A stretch of DNA of 64,000 bases from positions 2,901,001 through 2,965,000 of the forward strand of contig BSDZ01000004.1 of assembly GCA_030268105.1 (NCBI GenBank), written 5' to 3'. The translations under genes and the position numbers were made by a program. The stretch comes from Volvox africanus. Its lineage: Eukaryota > Chlorophyta > Chlorophyceae > Chlamydomonadales > Volvocaceae. The first letter of the stretch is position 1. The number at the start of each line of letters is the position of its first letter. Below the pieces are notes generated by a model. It ran no database searches, had not been told where the DNA came from, and saw nothing but the letters and a program-made list of their open reading frames with translations. Positions 40,934 through 53,412 of this stretch are shown here, one piece after another.

Positions 40934-43900
40934 TCATTGGGCTTGCGTGGCACGTTTGCGGGCTTCTTCGAGCAGGGGCTTCATGTCCTGTGAGAAGTTG
41001 CGTGCCGGTTCCCATGAGTTGTGCTCGTCGGTATACCCTGTCCACTTAACCAAGTACTCGTGTACTGTCCGCTTACGTCGGTGTCGGCCCACACGACGCG
41101 CGCGATAATCTAACACCCGCTCCACATCGTAAAACTTCTGTTTACCAGCGATCCAGGTCTCGGGAACTGGTTTGATCGCTGCGGGGGCGTTAGCAGGCTC
41201 AGGGACGGGTTCCGTACCACGATAGGGACGAACAAGCGATACGTGAAACGTGGGGTGAATGGTCATATCAGCGGGCAATGCAAGCTCCACAGCCACATTC
41301 CCAACCATGCGCACGACAGGATACGGACCAATCCAGCGGGGTAAGAGTTTTCGGGATCCGTCGGCCAAGGAACGCAAGTTCTTGGTGCTTAGCAACACGA
41401 GTTGCCCCTCCGAAAACGTCACATCCTGCTTGGATTTGTTGTAGTATTCCGTCGTTCGTTGCTGCGCCGCGTCCAAACACGACTTCGCGTCTGTGATTCG
41501 GGACATAAAAGACTTGGCAAAAAGTTTAGCAGCAGGCACGTTCACTTCCAACTCACGCCACACGGGTAGCGTGGGATGAAATCCATAGTTAAGAAAGAAC
41601 GGACTTTTGCCTGTAGAGCGGTTAACAGCGTTGTTAAGCGCGAATTCTGCCGCAGTCAAATACGTATCCCAAACAAGTGGTGTGCGACCAGCATAATTGC
41701 GCAACATATCACCCAACGTGCGATTTGTGCGTTCGGTTTGACCATCAGTCTGCGGGTGGTACGCTGTGCTCAGGTTGACGCGCATGCCAACTAGTTTGCA
41801 GAGCGCTTCCCAAAACTTAGACGTGAACTGCCCACCGCAGTCCGAAATCACATTTTTGGGAACCCCGTGTAACCGAACCACATTGTCGAAAAACAAACGT
41901 GCGGTTTGCTCAGCCGTGCAGGATGATGTGCATGGTGCTAGGTGAACCATCTTAGTCAGACGATCGACCATTACGAACACCGCATCATATCCTCCCTCAG
42001 TTTTGGGCAGCGCGACTACGAAGTCCATGGAAACACTTTCCCAAGGTGCATCCGGGACAGGCAACGGTTGCAACAACCCATGGCCCTTACCGGACAAAGC
42101 CTTATTGCGCTGGCACAGACTGCATGTCTGTACGAAGTTCGCCGCATCCTTAGCCAAACGAGGCCACCAAAAGGAACGTTGCACCAAGTCGATCAATCGC
42201 TTGCTACCAGGGTGTCCTGCTAACGGGTCCTCGTGGAACCGCGCAAGGATGTCGTAGCGTAGCGCGTCGTCGTTCGGAACGACGATTTGCGTAGCTGCAC
42301 CCTCCGTCCGTAGCCAAAGGCCATTCTGCTTGCGAAGGTTTTCTACATTAGCCGGGTCCGCGAACCAGGCGTCTGCGTTGTAGGCAACCTTCAACCGCTC
42401 CGCGAGGTCCGTCGCGATCGGTACCTCCTCGCTACGCGGCCGCACGACGGGTGCTGCCAAAATTGCAGTGTGTAGCGACGGATGTCGACTGAGAGCATCG
42501 GCAATATTCAATTTACCAGAAATATACTCCCAGGTGCAGTCGAACCTAGCTAGGTATTCCATCCACCTAGCTTGACGGCGGTTCAATGTCGGAATGCTTT
42601 GCAAAAACGTTAGGGGCTTGTGATCAGTCTTTAAAGTAAATGGGCGTCCCTCGAGGTAACAACGCCATTCCTTTAAAGCATGCAGCACTGCCAGAAGCTC
42701 CTGTTCCCCGGTGGTGTAGCAAATCTCCGCACCAGAAAACTTCTTACTCGTGAAGGCAATTGGTCGCCCTTCCTGTAACAATACAGCGCCGCTTCCAAAT
42801 ATTGAGGCATCAGACACTACCTCAACACGAAATGGCAACGAGTAATCAGGGAATGCAAGGGTGACATCTTCGGCAACGATTCGTTTGAGCTCTTCGAATG
42901 CCCGCTGGCATTGCGACGTCCACGACTCGAGCGAAACGAAAACGCCTTTGCGAGTTAAGTTAGTAAGCAGGGCCGCAATGATGGAATATTTTTCAATGAA
43001 CTTCGGAAATAATTGGTCAAGCCAAGGAACTTACGCAGCTCCGTGAGGTTCTGAGGCGCGGGCCAATCGCGAACCACGGCGACCTTCCGCGGGTCCATCT
43101 TCACACCGGTGGCCGACACAATGTGGCCCAAATATTCCACCTGAGGCTGCGCCCAAAAGCATTTGGCGCGTTTAGCAAACAATTGCTCCCGCCTCATAAC
43201 GTCGAGCACGAGCCGAAGATGCTCCAAGTGCTCCTCGCGCGTCTTAGAATATACCAAGATGTCATCCAGGTAGCAAACAACGAACCTGTCGATAAACGGT
43301 CTAAACATTCGGTCCATAACCGCCTGAAACGTCGCAGGGGCATTAGTCAAACCAAACGATAGGACCGTATACTCAAAGTGACCAAAGGGCGTCCGAAAAG
43401 CGGTTTTCGAGATATCAGAGGCAGCGATGCAAATCTGATTGTAGCCCTGTTGTAAGTCAATTGAGGAAAAATAAGCCGAGCCCTTCAGCTTATCCAACAG
43501 GTCGTCAACGCGTGGCAAAGGGTAGCGATTTTTCATCGTATTCACATTTAACCCCCGGTAATCAATGCACATGCGCAAGGTCCCATCCTTCTTACCGACA
43601 AACAAGATCGGTGCAGAATACGGGGATGTGCTGGGGCGTATCATACCCTTCGCGAGCAAATCCGTCACCTGGCGCTTCACCTCGTCCAGCTCCAATGGAC
43701 TCAACCTGTACATTGGCCGGGCCGTAGGCTGCGCTCCAGGCACGAGAGGGATTGTGTGATCAACAGGACGCATAGGTGGTAGGCCAGGGATATCTTTAAA
43801 GACGTCCTCATACTGCGACAGTAGGGCCTCAACCTCAGGATCCGCAGAAATCTGCGCGGTGGTGACACAACAGCTCACCCGCGGCCTTAAAAGCAGTCCG

Positions 43901-44952
43901 TGGGCACCCTTCCGTAACAAACGGACGGCCTCCTTACGCTCGACTAGCTCTGGTTTGATTCGCGCGGCCATTGCGGTCACAGCGACCATAGGCACCGCCT
44001 CAGTTTCGCCCTCCTTTGGTGTGACATGTTCGAACAACAGGAAAGGTACCTTAATCGACATGTCGATGCGCACGCGGTACTGCTGTAATGTCGACGACCC
44101 CATTATGTACGGTGCAGTCTCTGCTAAGCCCTGCAGCACGTACGGCCGGGTCACAACACGCAAAGGGCCTATCAATAGGCTAAGGGTAATCCTGCCCACG
44201 ATGGGATGCTTACCCCCGTCAGCAAGGGTAACCTGTGGACAATCAGACGACTCTGGGGACAACCCCAGCGCATTCACCTCTGCGACAGAGATGAAGTCGT
44301 CGCTGGCACCGGTGTCAACAAGTGCCTTCAGAGTACGGCCATTCAAACCGATCTGAACCACAGGGACACTGTTATCTACGAGCGACTGCCCAGCAGACAA
44401 CGTCAGTGCACTTAGGGCGGGTCCGTAACCTACGGCACCCCCGTCAGGAGCTTCGTACCAAACGTCAACCGAGTAGGATGTCCCTGGCCACGGAGCCAGC
44501 GTACCCTCCCGATCCACACCATTAAACAAAACGGTGCCCGGCTCGAACCGGTGGACATGCCGCATACCCCTTAACGATGCCTCTGCCTTGCGCCGACAGA
44601 AAGCGGGGAGTAAAACACATGCGGCAGTGCCTGGATATTGACGCCTACACCTCCTGTATATGGCCAACTGTTCCGACATCTCACGCAGAGACGAGGGGAT
44701 GAACAAAACCACGTGGTTAGACAGATCGATAGACGACAGGGGACGGCGAGGTGTAAACAAATTACACAACGGGTCGAAGCAGAGAAGTCCCGTGCGTCCG
44801 TCAAGCGTGATGCGTCGCGCAATGACTCGCTCGATGTGTCCAAGTACACAAGGCAACAATGCCTTAACGGCTGGCCGTAAGGATGACCACCGACCACGCG
44901 TTAGTTCAGAAATCCCAGGTGGTGCCCCCTCCGCAGGAACCCGGGCAAGCCC
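40934..44952 (-). pseudogene. pol: Pol polyprotein (element D), one frameshift
   Basis: The protease keeps VDTGASDDF. After it two small in-frame deletions remove about 12 codons and a few more relative to family 1. The RT is complete ([24 protein letters not shown] box), followed by RNase H, integrase (HHCC; the core DRG triplet reads DCG but the catalytic Asp remains), GPY/F and chromodomain. The break is one missing A in an AAA run at about 42998 (CCGAAGTTC for CCGAAAGTTC), after which the frame shifts. The downstream part is open to the stop at 40934. This is the least damaged pol in the window that includes RT. Confidence 0.88.
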
Positions 44953-44955
44953 CTA
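44914..44955 (-). promoter_or_regulatory. Gag-Pol UAG readthrough signal (element D)
   Basis: Minus strand: TAG 44955-44953, 7-nt spacer, CCCGGG (44945-44940), 20-nt loop, CCTGGG (44919-44914). The C-to-T change still pairs as a G-U wobble, so the stem is kept. Confidence 0.6.
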
Positions 44956-46188
44956 TTTTGGCTGAGGTACAAACGGCGGCATTAGCGGGCAATCCTTAGT
45001 GGAATGGCTCTCCGCACACCGTAGACAAACGTTGGCCAATTACCGACGCTCGAATTCGGAACGATTGCAATTCCATTTTGGCATATAGGTGTCGTCCGTG
45101 CGAGTCCGCTTCGCATTGGGGTCGGAACGCTGTGCGGCTGCCGTCGACGGTGCACCACCACGCTTCCTGTTTTTAGCCGGGTCCGAGCTCGGACCTGCTC
45201 CTCCTGACCCACGGACACCCGAGCTAGCGCCCCCACGCGCCTGGCGTTGCCGGTTGCTGCGTCGCGTCGCGGCAGTAGGCGTGGGGCGGGTCGCTCCGAA
45301 GTCCTGGTCAAGAGCTACGGCTTCCCCAAGCAGATCCTGCACTTGCACGGCATTTGCACGAGGGGCAGACTTGACTTCTTCCTCACCGGCAAGGAGTCGT
45401 ATCTCCGTGCCCTTAGCAAAAGTGACCAAAGCATCATACGACTTGATCTGCGCTCCAACCAAGTCAGTAGCGCACCATTTAGCCAAAAGTTTCGTCAGGC
45501 CTCGCCTAAACCAAAAGACACGCTCGGTTTCAGTGAGATCAGCAATGGGAGTCACAAGTGCTTCGAAGCGTGACTGGTACGCAGGTACATTTTCATCCCG
45601 ACACATGTGGTAGCTACCGGCTGCCAAAACCTTACGAGCTTCCACATCACGTGCTTGAACCTCAGTAGCGAATCGTGCGAGCAAAGCGGCGACCAACTCG
45701 TCAAAAGTATAGTTGCCCCGGGCGTTGGTCCAATTGCGATACCAGTCCTTCGCTGAGCCCTCGAGGGTGTTACCAACGAAGAGACACCTGATACCGTCAT
45801 TATCGCCACCATGAACAGCCTGGAGATACTTTTTAGCGTCACGCACGTACGCACGAGTTGCATCGGCTATGCTATGCCCTGGTGTCTTGTCGGTCAGCGA
45901 AATATTGAGCCTAGGAACAGGAATCAACAATCTCATCACCTCAGGGATGTCATCATGCCCTCGAGCTTGAGGTAATGGCAGAACCCTTGTTCCAGCAGTG
46001 TTGTCCATATTCGTGTTCACTGCTGAATGTGGCACAATTAAGTGAGCAGGGGTCTGAAGGAAAAGGGGCTCTTGAGTGGCTAGCGTGCCAACAGTCTCAA
46101 GACCTCTATCCGGCGCTCTAGCAGCCACAACAAAATCGGGTTGGCTAGCTAGGCTAGTGTGCGGCGTATCGTCGTGTTCCGCGGACAT
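44953..46188 (-). pseudogene. gag: Gag polyprotein (element D), nonsense near the zinc knuckle
   Basis: A capsid-like Gag frame from ATG 46188, about 90% like that of A and B (for example GNTLEGSAKDWYRNWTNARG). An AAA codon became TAA at 45042-45040, just before the zinc knuckle, so the product would end after 382 residues without its nucleic-acid-binding tip. The frame then continues through the zinc knuckle to the conserved TAG at 44953. Confidence 0.88.
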
Positions 46189-46587
46189 GGAGCACGAAAC
46201 GATACCCTAGGTTTGCGTAATAGAAGCCGACTTCTATCGCAAAGGCAAGAGTACAAAGCGATTCGGTGAGCCTACCGACAGTACTCTTGAGAAGATTCAG
46301 TAAACTCAGCAAGTACTTGCCCAGCTGAGTCCTGATCTCTGTAGTTTGGGCAATGAGAGTTGCCAACTGGTCCGGACGAAAGCCGGTCTCAGTCGCCGCA
46401 GCAAGCAATGCCGGTGCACTGAGATTACCTGCGACTCAGAGCGTACACTTACACAACAAGTGCAGCAATCTAAGTAAAAGCAATTAAACAATTACAAACC
46501 GGAAGCGGCAGCGTCCAAAACGGCGCGGCCTAGGTCTTCGGCAAAAGTATCTAGCGGTCCTCGTGGTTCGTCGCTGGAGCTCGCCAT
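46154..46587 (-). CDS. ORF0, spliced (element D)
   Basis: Same structure as in element B: exon 1 of 88 nt from ATG 46587 to 46500, a 71-nt intron 46499-46429 (GTTTGT...CGCAG), and exon 2 46428-46154 of 275 nt. The reading frame is intact, with changes such as H to Q that do not break it. Its function is unknown. Confidence 0.55.
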
Positions 46588-46636
46588 AGAAAGAACCTAC
46601 TTCCGATTAGACAAAGAGAGACAGTTAGGCAACGAA

Positions 46637-46651
46637 CCTGTCTCGATACCA
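46637..46651 (-). other. Primer-binding site (element D)
   Basis: The minus strand reads TGGTATCGAGACAGG, three bases from the LTR edge at 46655. Confidence 0.8.
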
Positions 46652-46654
46652 AAT

Positions 46655-46860
46655 TGTTGTACCTCTCGTTCGCGTTTGCTCATAAGTATCTGCACGTCTG
46701 GAGACTTTCGACAACGTGATGTCGTAGATGATAATACAACGTGCCTGATTAGCTAGATATACTCGAATATATTATGCTAATATGATTATATCATGCTTCA
46801 TATGTTCGGATGTATTGCGGTCTACTTCGGTGCAAACGGTGATCAAACCGGCGTACAACA
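46655..46860 (-). repeat. Chimeric LTR joining elements E and D
   Basis: 206 bp. On the minus strand it starts with about 147 bp of a family-2 LTR (TGTTGTACGCCGGTTTGATC, related to the start of the LTR at 52530) and ends with 59 bp of a family-1 LTR (GAGGTACAACA). The join lies at CGACA (46709-46713), present in both parents. The left neighbour (46861 on) is the 3' end of E and the right neighbour is the primer-binding site of D. Confidence 0.8.
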
Positions 46861-47894
46861 ACTATCCCCCCTCCCGTATGCAGCATCCTCGCTGCATCAA
46901 ACAGCATCGACTGCAGAGATCATTGGGTCTGTGTGGTACGTAGATGAGCTTCCTCCAATAGGGGCTTCATTTCTGGCAAGAAATTACGCGTCGGCTCCCA
47001 AGAGTTGTGCTCGCTAGAATAGCCAGTCCACTTGACCAGATACTTGTGCACCTTCCGCTTTCGTCGCTGTCGACCTATACGATGAACCCGATAATCCAGT
47101 ATCCGCTCCACATCATACACCTTTTGCTTGCCTGCAATCCAGGTCTCGGGACCGGGTTCCATTACTGCAGGGGCATCGAGGTCGTTTGTGACGGGTGCTG
47201 TGCCGTGATAAGGATGGATGAGGGAAATATGAAACATGGGGTGAATATTCATGTCAGAGGGTAGGGATAGCTCCACAGCTACATTTCCTACCATGCGAAC
47301 AACGGGATATGGACCAATCCAGCGAGGTATTAATTTTCGGGAACCGTCGGCGAGCGAACGCAGGTTCTTAGTGCTTAATAATACCATTTCTCCCACCGAA
47401 AATGTTACGTCTCGTTTGGATTTATTATAGTAGTCCGTCGTCCGTTGTTGTGCCGCGTCCAAGCATGCCTTCGCGTCTGTCATGCGGGATAGGAACAGAC
47501 TTGGCAAAGGTTTTAGCCGCAGGGATATTTACTTCCAACTCTCGCCACACGGGTAGAGCAGGATGGAATCCATAATTCAGAAAGAAAGGGCTTTGACCTG
47601 TTGAGCGGTTAACAGCATTGTTAAGCACAAATCCTGCCGAAGTCAGAAATGTATCCCAAACAGAGGGTGTGTGTCCCGCGAAATTTCGTAACATATCGCC
47701 CAACGTGCGATTTGTGCATTCGGTTTGTCCATCGGATTGTGGATGATATGCTGTGCTCATATGAACGCGCATACCGACAAGTTCACATAGCGCTTCCCAA
47801 AACTTAGACGTGAATTGACTGCCGCGATTGGATATCACATTTTAGGAATGCCATGCAATGAGACCACGTTACCAAAAAATAATCGTGCTGTTTG
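46861..47894 (-). mobile_element. Gypsy chromovirus element E (family 2), 3' fragment
   Basis: The minus-strand purine tract and the 3' end of pol (integrase core, GPY/F, chromodomain) are followed by a family-2 LTR start. It is interrupted inside the integrase at 47895 by element F. The predicted target duplication is GTTTG (47890-47894). Confidence 0.82.
46920..47880 (-). pseudogene. pol: Integrase-chromodomain fragment (element E)
   Basis: C-terminal Pol. The integrase core reads SNRGSQFTSKFWEAL, so the second catalytic Asp (D in SDRG of the relatives) is Asn, then AYHPQSDGQTE. A one-base loss at about 47840 (AAAATGTGATATC) and a second frameshift near 47500 break the frame. GPY/F (RWIGPYPVVRMVG) and the chromodomain (HKYLVKWTGYSSEHNSWEP) follow and end at 46920. 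It is clearly diverged from family 1, consistent with its different LTR. Confidence 0.8.
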
Positions 47895-48728
47895 TGTTGT
47901 GCCACGGTTCGTTTCCCGCCGATGTGTAGGTCGATGCGACCCTACGAGGCGTAGTGCTATTTTGATGAACGCATGAACAATCAATGCATATGAATGAACT
48001 TGCATGATATAAATATATTCGTTTACATTTATATATGCATTTGGCATGTCATCATTATCCATCGCGACATCGCATCATGGCAAATCCGCCTAGCATGCAT
48101 GAAATTCCGAATCATTGAAGTGCGCATTATGCTCGTGCTACGAAACGATAGGTAATATTATTTGATATAATATTACTTCATTACAGCACACGTTGAGAGC
48201 GCCGCACCCGTCGCGATACATGCCTTGCAACCGAATATCGTTATTCGGACCCTTGCATCATGCGAATGCCGGAAAGGCTTATACATTGTTATACGTAGAC
48301 ATCGCCTATACGCAGTAGGGTTGTCACACTTAGGATCGGCCTCCTAGTGTGAATCGTACGGCATCGCGATGCTGCGAGTATAACAGATGCGAGGACGGCT
48401 AAGTAAGACAAGACATTTGATACCGGAGAACACTCGTGTGTTCCACATTATTACTGCTAATCGCTATTCTACTTAGCCCAAGCTAAGCCTGAACTTCGCT
48501 TATCACTGCCGCGTGATGATTGCTTGCTTCCGGCGCTGGCGGCAATTTCGTCGATTGCATCGCTTCAGTCTGTAAGATTGTAAGTTATATCTCTTCTTGT
48601 CCTGAAGTCTTCCGCTGTCTCTGTTTGCTCTCGCTTGCCTTGCTGTACTTGCAAGTGTTCGCGCATCGGTGTCGAAAGCCTTCAGACACGCAGATACTTA
48701 TGAGCAAACACGAAGGAGAGGTACAACA
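47895..48728 (+). repeat. 5' LTR of element F (834 bp)
   Basis: TGTTGTGCCACGG to GGTACAACA. It is followed by the primer-binding site TGGTATCGAGACAGG (about 48732-48746). Confidence 0.92.
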
Positions 48729-48795
48729 AATTGGTATCGAGACAGGATCGTTGCCTAACTGTCTCTTTGTGTCGAATCGGAAGTAGGATCTCTCT

Positions 48796-49090
48796 ATGGC
48801 GAGTTCCAGCGACAAACCACGAGGACCGCTAGATACCTTCGCCGAAGACCTAGGCCGCGCCGTATTGGACGCCGCTGCTTCCGGTTTGTAATTGTTCAAT
48901 TGCTTTTGTCTAGATTGCTGCACTTGTTGTGTAAGTGTACGCTCTGAGTCGCAGGTAATCTCAGCGCTCCGGCATTGCTTGCCGCGACGACTGAGACCGG
49001 CTTCCGTCCGGACCAGTTGGCGACTCTTATCGCCCAAACTACGGAGATCAGGACTCAGCTGCCAATCGCAAGGGCACGCTGCCATCCCTG
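48796..49090 (+). pseudogene. ORF0, truncated (element F)
   Basis: Exon 1 (48796-48883) and the 71-nt intron (48884-48954) are preserved. Exon 2 begins normally up to TTEIRTQL and then runs into a deletion joining it to gag, giving a short foreign tail and a stop. Confidence 0.5.
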
Positions 49091-50079
49091 AGGTAATGAG
49101 ATTGACAATTCCCGTTCCTAGGCTTAATATCTCGCTGACTGAAAAGACACCAGGTCCTAGCATAGCCGATGCAACTCGTGCATACGTGCGTGACGCTAAA
49201 AAGTATCTCCAGGCTGTTCATGGTGGCAATAATGATGGTATCAGGTGTCTCTTCGTTGGTAACACCCTTGAGGGCTCAGCGAAGGACTGGTATCGTGAAT
49301 GGACCACCGCCCGGATCGAATATACTTTTGACGAGTTGATTGCCGCTTTGCTCGCATGGTTCGCTACTGAGGTGCAAGCACGTGATGTGGAGGCTCGTAA
49401 GGTCTTGGCGGCCGGTAGCTACCACATGCGTCGGGGCGAAAATGTACCTGCGTACCAGTCACGCTTCGAAGCACTAGTGACCCCCATTGCTGACCTCACT
49501 GAGAACGAGCGTGTCTTTTGGTTTAAGCGAGGCCTGACGAAACTTTTGGCTAAATGGTGCGCTACTGACTTGTCTGGGGTGCCGTTCAAGTCGTACGATG
49601 CCTTGGTCGCATTTGCTAAGGGTACGGAGATATGACTCCTTGCCGGTGAGGAAGAAGTCAAGTCTGCCCCTCGTGCAAATACCGTGCAAGTGCAGGATCC
49701 GCTTGGGGAAGCTGTAGCTCTGGACCAGGAACTTGGAGCGACCCGCCCCACACCTACTGCCGCGACGCGACGCAGCAACCGGCAACCCAAGGCGCGCGGG
49801 GGCGCTAGCTCAGGTGTCCACGGGTCAGGAGGAGCAGGTCCAAGCTCGGACCCAGCTAAGGGCAGAAAGCGTGGGGGCGCGCCGTCGTCGGCAGCCGCAC
49901 AGCGCTCTGACCCCAATGTGAAGCGGACTCGCACGGATGACTCGTTTATGCCAAAATGGAATTGCAATCGTTCTGAGTTCGAGCGTCGGAAAGCGGCCAA
50001 TGTTTGTCTACGGTGTGCAGAGAGCCATCCTACCAAGGATTGCCCTTTGCTGCCGCCGTTTGTACCTCAGCCGAAATAG
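49063..50079 (+). pseudogene. gag: Gag polyprotein (element F), 5'-deleted with a stop
   Basis: The first roughly 75 codons are missing through the deletion; the rest aligns with family-1 Gag from about IPEVMRLTIPVPRLNIS. TGA at 49633-49635 replaces CGA. The remaining frame goes on through the zinc knuckle (CLRCAESHPTKDC) to TAG 50077-50079. Confidence 0.85.
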
Positions 50080-50118
50080 GGGCTTGCCTGGGTTCCTGCG
50101 GAGGGGGCACCACTCCGG
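50077..50118 (+). promoter_or_regulatory. Gag-Pol UAG signal, decayed stem (element F)
   Basis: TAG and spacing are kept, but the arms are CCTGGG (50087-50092) and CTCCGG (50113-50118), which leaves a mismatch in the stem. Confidence 0.45.
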
Positions 50119-52529
50119 ATTTCTGAACTAACACGTGGTCGGTGGTCATCCTTACGGCCAGCCGTGAAGGCATTGTTGCCTTGCGTACTTGGACACATCG
50201 AGCGAGTCATTGCGCGACGCATCACGCTTGACGGACGCACGGGACTTCTCTGCTTCGATTCGCTGTGTAATTTGTTTACACCACGCCGTCCCCTGTCGTC
50301 TGTCGATCTGTCTAACCACGTGGTTTTGTTCATCCCCTCGTCTATGTGTGAGATGTCGGAACAGTTGGCCGTATACAGGAGATGTAGGCGTCAATATCCA
50401 GGCACCGCCACATGTGTATTACTCCCTGCTTTCTGTCGGTGCAAGGCAGAGGCATCGTTAAGGGGTATGCGGTGTGTCCACCGGTTCGAGCCGGGCACCG
50501 TTTTGTTTAATGGTGTGGATCGGGAGGGTATGCTGGCTCCGTGGCCAGGGACATCCTACTCGGTTGACGTTTGGTACGAAGCTCCTGATGAGGGTGCCGT
50601 AAGTTACGGACCCGCCCTAAGTGCACTGACGTTGTCTGCTGGGCAGTCGCTCATAGATAACCGTGTCCCTGTGGTTCAGATCGGTTTGAATGGCCGTACT
50701 CTGAAGGCACTTGTTGACACCGGTGCCAGCGACGACTTCATCTCTGTCGCAGAGGTGAATGCGCTGGGGTTGACCCCAGAGTCGTCTGATTGTCCACAGG
50801 TTACCCTTGCTGACGGGGTTAAGCATCCCATCGTGGGCAGGATCACCCTTAGCCTATCGTTAGGCCCTTTGCGTGTTGTGACCCGGCCGTACGTGCTGCA
50901 GGGCTTAGCAGAGACTGCACCCTACATAATGGGGTCGTCGACATTACGACAGTACCGCGCGCGCATCGACATGGAGACCGCAACCCTGCATATGTGCAAG
51001 GGTACTTTGTCGATTAAGGTACCTTTCCTGTTGTTCGAACATGTCACACCAAAGGAGGGCGAAGCTGAGGCGGTGCCTATGGTTAATTTTGCCGTGACCG
51101 CAATGGCTGCGCGAATCGAACCAGAGCTAGTCGGGCATAAAGAAGCCGTCCGTTTGTTACGGAAGGGTGCCCACGGACTGCTTTTGAGGCCGCGGGTGGG
51201 CTGCAGTGCCACCACCGCGCAGATTTCTGTGGATCCTGAGGTTGAGGCCCTACTGTCGCAGTATGAGGACGTCTTCAAAGATATCTCTGGCCTACCACCT
51301 ATGCGTCCTGTTGATCACACAATCCCTCTCATGCCTGGAGCGCAGCCTGTGGCCCGGCCAATGTACAGGTTGAGTCCATTGGAGCTGGACGAGGTGAAGC
51401 GCCAGGTGACGGATTTGCTTGCAAAGGGTATGATACGCCCCAGCACATCCCCGTATTCTGCACCGATGTTGTTTGTCGGTAAGAAGGATGGGACCTTGCG
51501 CATGTGCATCGATTATCGGGGGTTGAATGCAAACACGGTGAAGAATCACTACCCTTTGCCACGCGTTGGCGACCTGTTGGATAAGCTGAAGGGCTCAGCT
51601 TATTTTTCCTCGATTGACTTGCAACAGGGCTATAATTAGATTCGCATCACTGCCTCTGATATCCCGAAAACCGCTTTTTGGACGCCCTTCAGTCACTTCG
51701 AGTATACGGTCCTATCGTTTGGTTTGACTAATGCCCCTGCGACGTTTCAGGCGGTCATGGACCGAATGTTTAGGCCGTTTATCGACAGGTTCGTTGTTTG
51801 CTACCTGGATGACATCTTGGTATATTCTAAGACGCACGAGGAGCACTTGGAGCATCTTCGGCTCGTGCTCGACGTTATGAGGCGGGAGCAATTGTTTGCT
51901 AAACGCGCCAAATGCTTTTGGGTGCAGCCTCAGGTGGAATACTTGGGCCACATTGTGTCGGCCACTGGTGTGAAGATGGACCCGCGGAAGGTCGCCGTGG
52001 TTCGTGATTGGCCCGCGCCTCAGAACCTTACGGAGCTGCGTAAGTTCCTTGGCTTGACCAATTATTTCCGAAAGTTCATTGAAAAATATTCCATCATTGC
52101 GGCCCCGCTTACTAACTTAACTCACAAAGGCATTTTCGTTTCGCTCGAGTTGTGGATGTCGCAATGCCAGCGGGCATTCGAAGCGCTCAAGTGAACCGTT
52201 GCCAAAGATGTCACCCTCGCATTCCCTGACTACTCGTTGCCGTTTCGTGTTGAGGTGGTGTCTGATGCCTCAGTGTTTGGAAGCGGCGCTGTATTGTTAC
52301 AGGAAGGGCGACCGATCGCCTTCATGAGTAAAACGTTTTCTGGTGCGGAGATTCGCTACACCACCGGGGAACAGGAGCTTCTGGCAGTGCTGCATGCTTT
52401 AAAGGAATGGCGTTGTTACCTCGAGGGACGCCCATTTACTTTAAAGACTGATCACAAGCCCCTAACGTTTTTGCAAAGTGTTCCGACATTGAACTGCCGT
52501 CAAGCTAGGTGGATGGAATACCTAGCTAG
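50080..52529 (+). pseudogene. pol: Pol polyprotein (element F), two stops, truncated
   Basis: Same frame as gag after the UAG. The protease is intact (VDTGASDDF). The RT covers [20 protein letters not shown] to the YLDD box, and RNase H runs up to ARWMEYLA. TAG at 51637-51639 replaces CAG, and TGA at 52192-52194 replaces CGA. Element G cuts the frame at 52529, so integrase and chromodomain should lie right of the window if the stack is complete. Confidence 0.88.
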
Positions 52530-53344
52530 TGTTGTATGCGGGTTCAATCACCGTTTACATTTATGAAGGCCGCAATGCATTCAGATATCATGAAGCATAA
52601 TACAATCATATTAGCATGATATACTCGAGTATATCTAGCTAATCAGGCATGTCGCATCATCATTCACGACATCACGCTGTCGGTCAACATGTTTGACTCG
52701 AGGCTGATAATTAATGTGCGATCTATACATTGGCATATTATATCACGTAATAATACTTTGAATAGTATTACCTCATCTGTGTCATAAACCATACGCGTAT
52801 GCAAGAATGCGACGATCGCGATGGTTGGGTCGGCAACCGAATATCGATATTCGGACCTTTGCATATTGCATGCGTTGCATCCGATAATATCACGAATGAC
52901 ACGATATTTAGAGCAGTATTACCAAGGTACTCACACTTGAGATCGTAATCCAGTGAGACCTGTACTGCACATCGGTATCACGACGTGATAGGTGCGAGGA
53001 CGGCCGCCTAGAGACCGAAGTCGGCGCGACGCTAACTTTGGACCAAGTATTCGAGTACTTAACTCTATCTGATACGCATACATACGATATAATCATTTAT
53101 ATTCAGCCTGAGCTATTCTAGCATTCCATCTGCAGCCGAGTGATGAACATTGCCCACGGGGTCTGACCGCAGACTGTAATTCTGTAACTGAAGAACATTG
53201 TAAGTTGAATCTTTCCTTGCTATTGAGTCTTCCGCTGTCTACTATTCGCATTGGCTTGCCTTGCTGTTCGTAAGCTTGGTACGCACGCAGCTAACACCTA
53301 GACGTGCAGAGCTAATACATGATTGAAGAAGGAAGGATACAACA
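52530..53344 (+). repeat. 5' LTR of element G (family 2, 815 bp)
   Basis: Starts TGTTGTATGCGGGTT and ends GGATACAACA. It shares with family 1 the CCGAATATCGATATTCGG palindrome (about 52847-52864) and a GTAAGT near the end (53200-53205). Confidence 0.85.
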
Positions 53345-53348
53345 AATT

Positions 53349-53364
53349 TGGTATCGAGACCTGG
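53349..53364 (+). other. Primer-binding site (element G)
   Basis: TGGTATCGAGACCTGG, a near match to the family-1 site. Confidence 0.75.
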
Positions 53365-53412
53365 TTGAATCATGATGGTTGCATTGTCCCTCATCGGAAG
53401 TAGGTTCTCGCA

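Larger units (their letters stand above)
40051..46713 (-). mobile_element. Gypsy chromovirus element D (family 1), hybrid 5' LTR
   Basis: Minus-strand family-1 element with 3' LTR (40874-40051), purine tract (40889-40875), pol, UAG, gag, ORF0, primer-binding site, and at its 5' side only the last 59 bp of a family-1 LTR. Beyond the CGACA at 46709-46713 the sequence belongs to a family-2 LTR. Unlike A and B it keeps the whole RT region. Defects are one frameshift in pol, one nonsense codon in gag and small in-frame deletions after the protease. Confidence 0.88.
47895..52529 (+). mobile_element. Gypsy chromovirus element F (family 1), 3' part displaced by G
   Basis: A 5' LTR, primer-binding site, truncated ORF0, shortened gag, UAG, protease, RT and part of RNase H are present. 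It then stops at a family-2 LTR (element G) at 52530. A deletion removed the end of ORF0 and the first part of gag. Confidence 0.88.
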
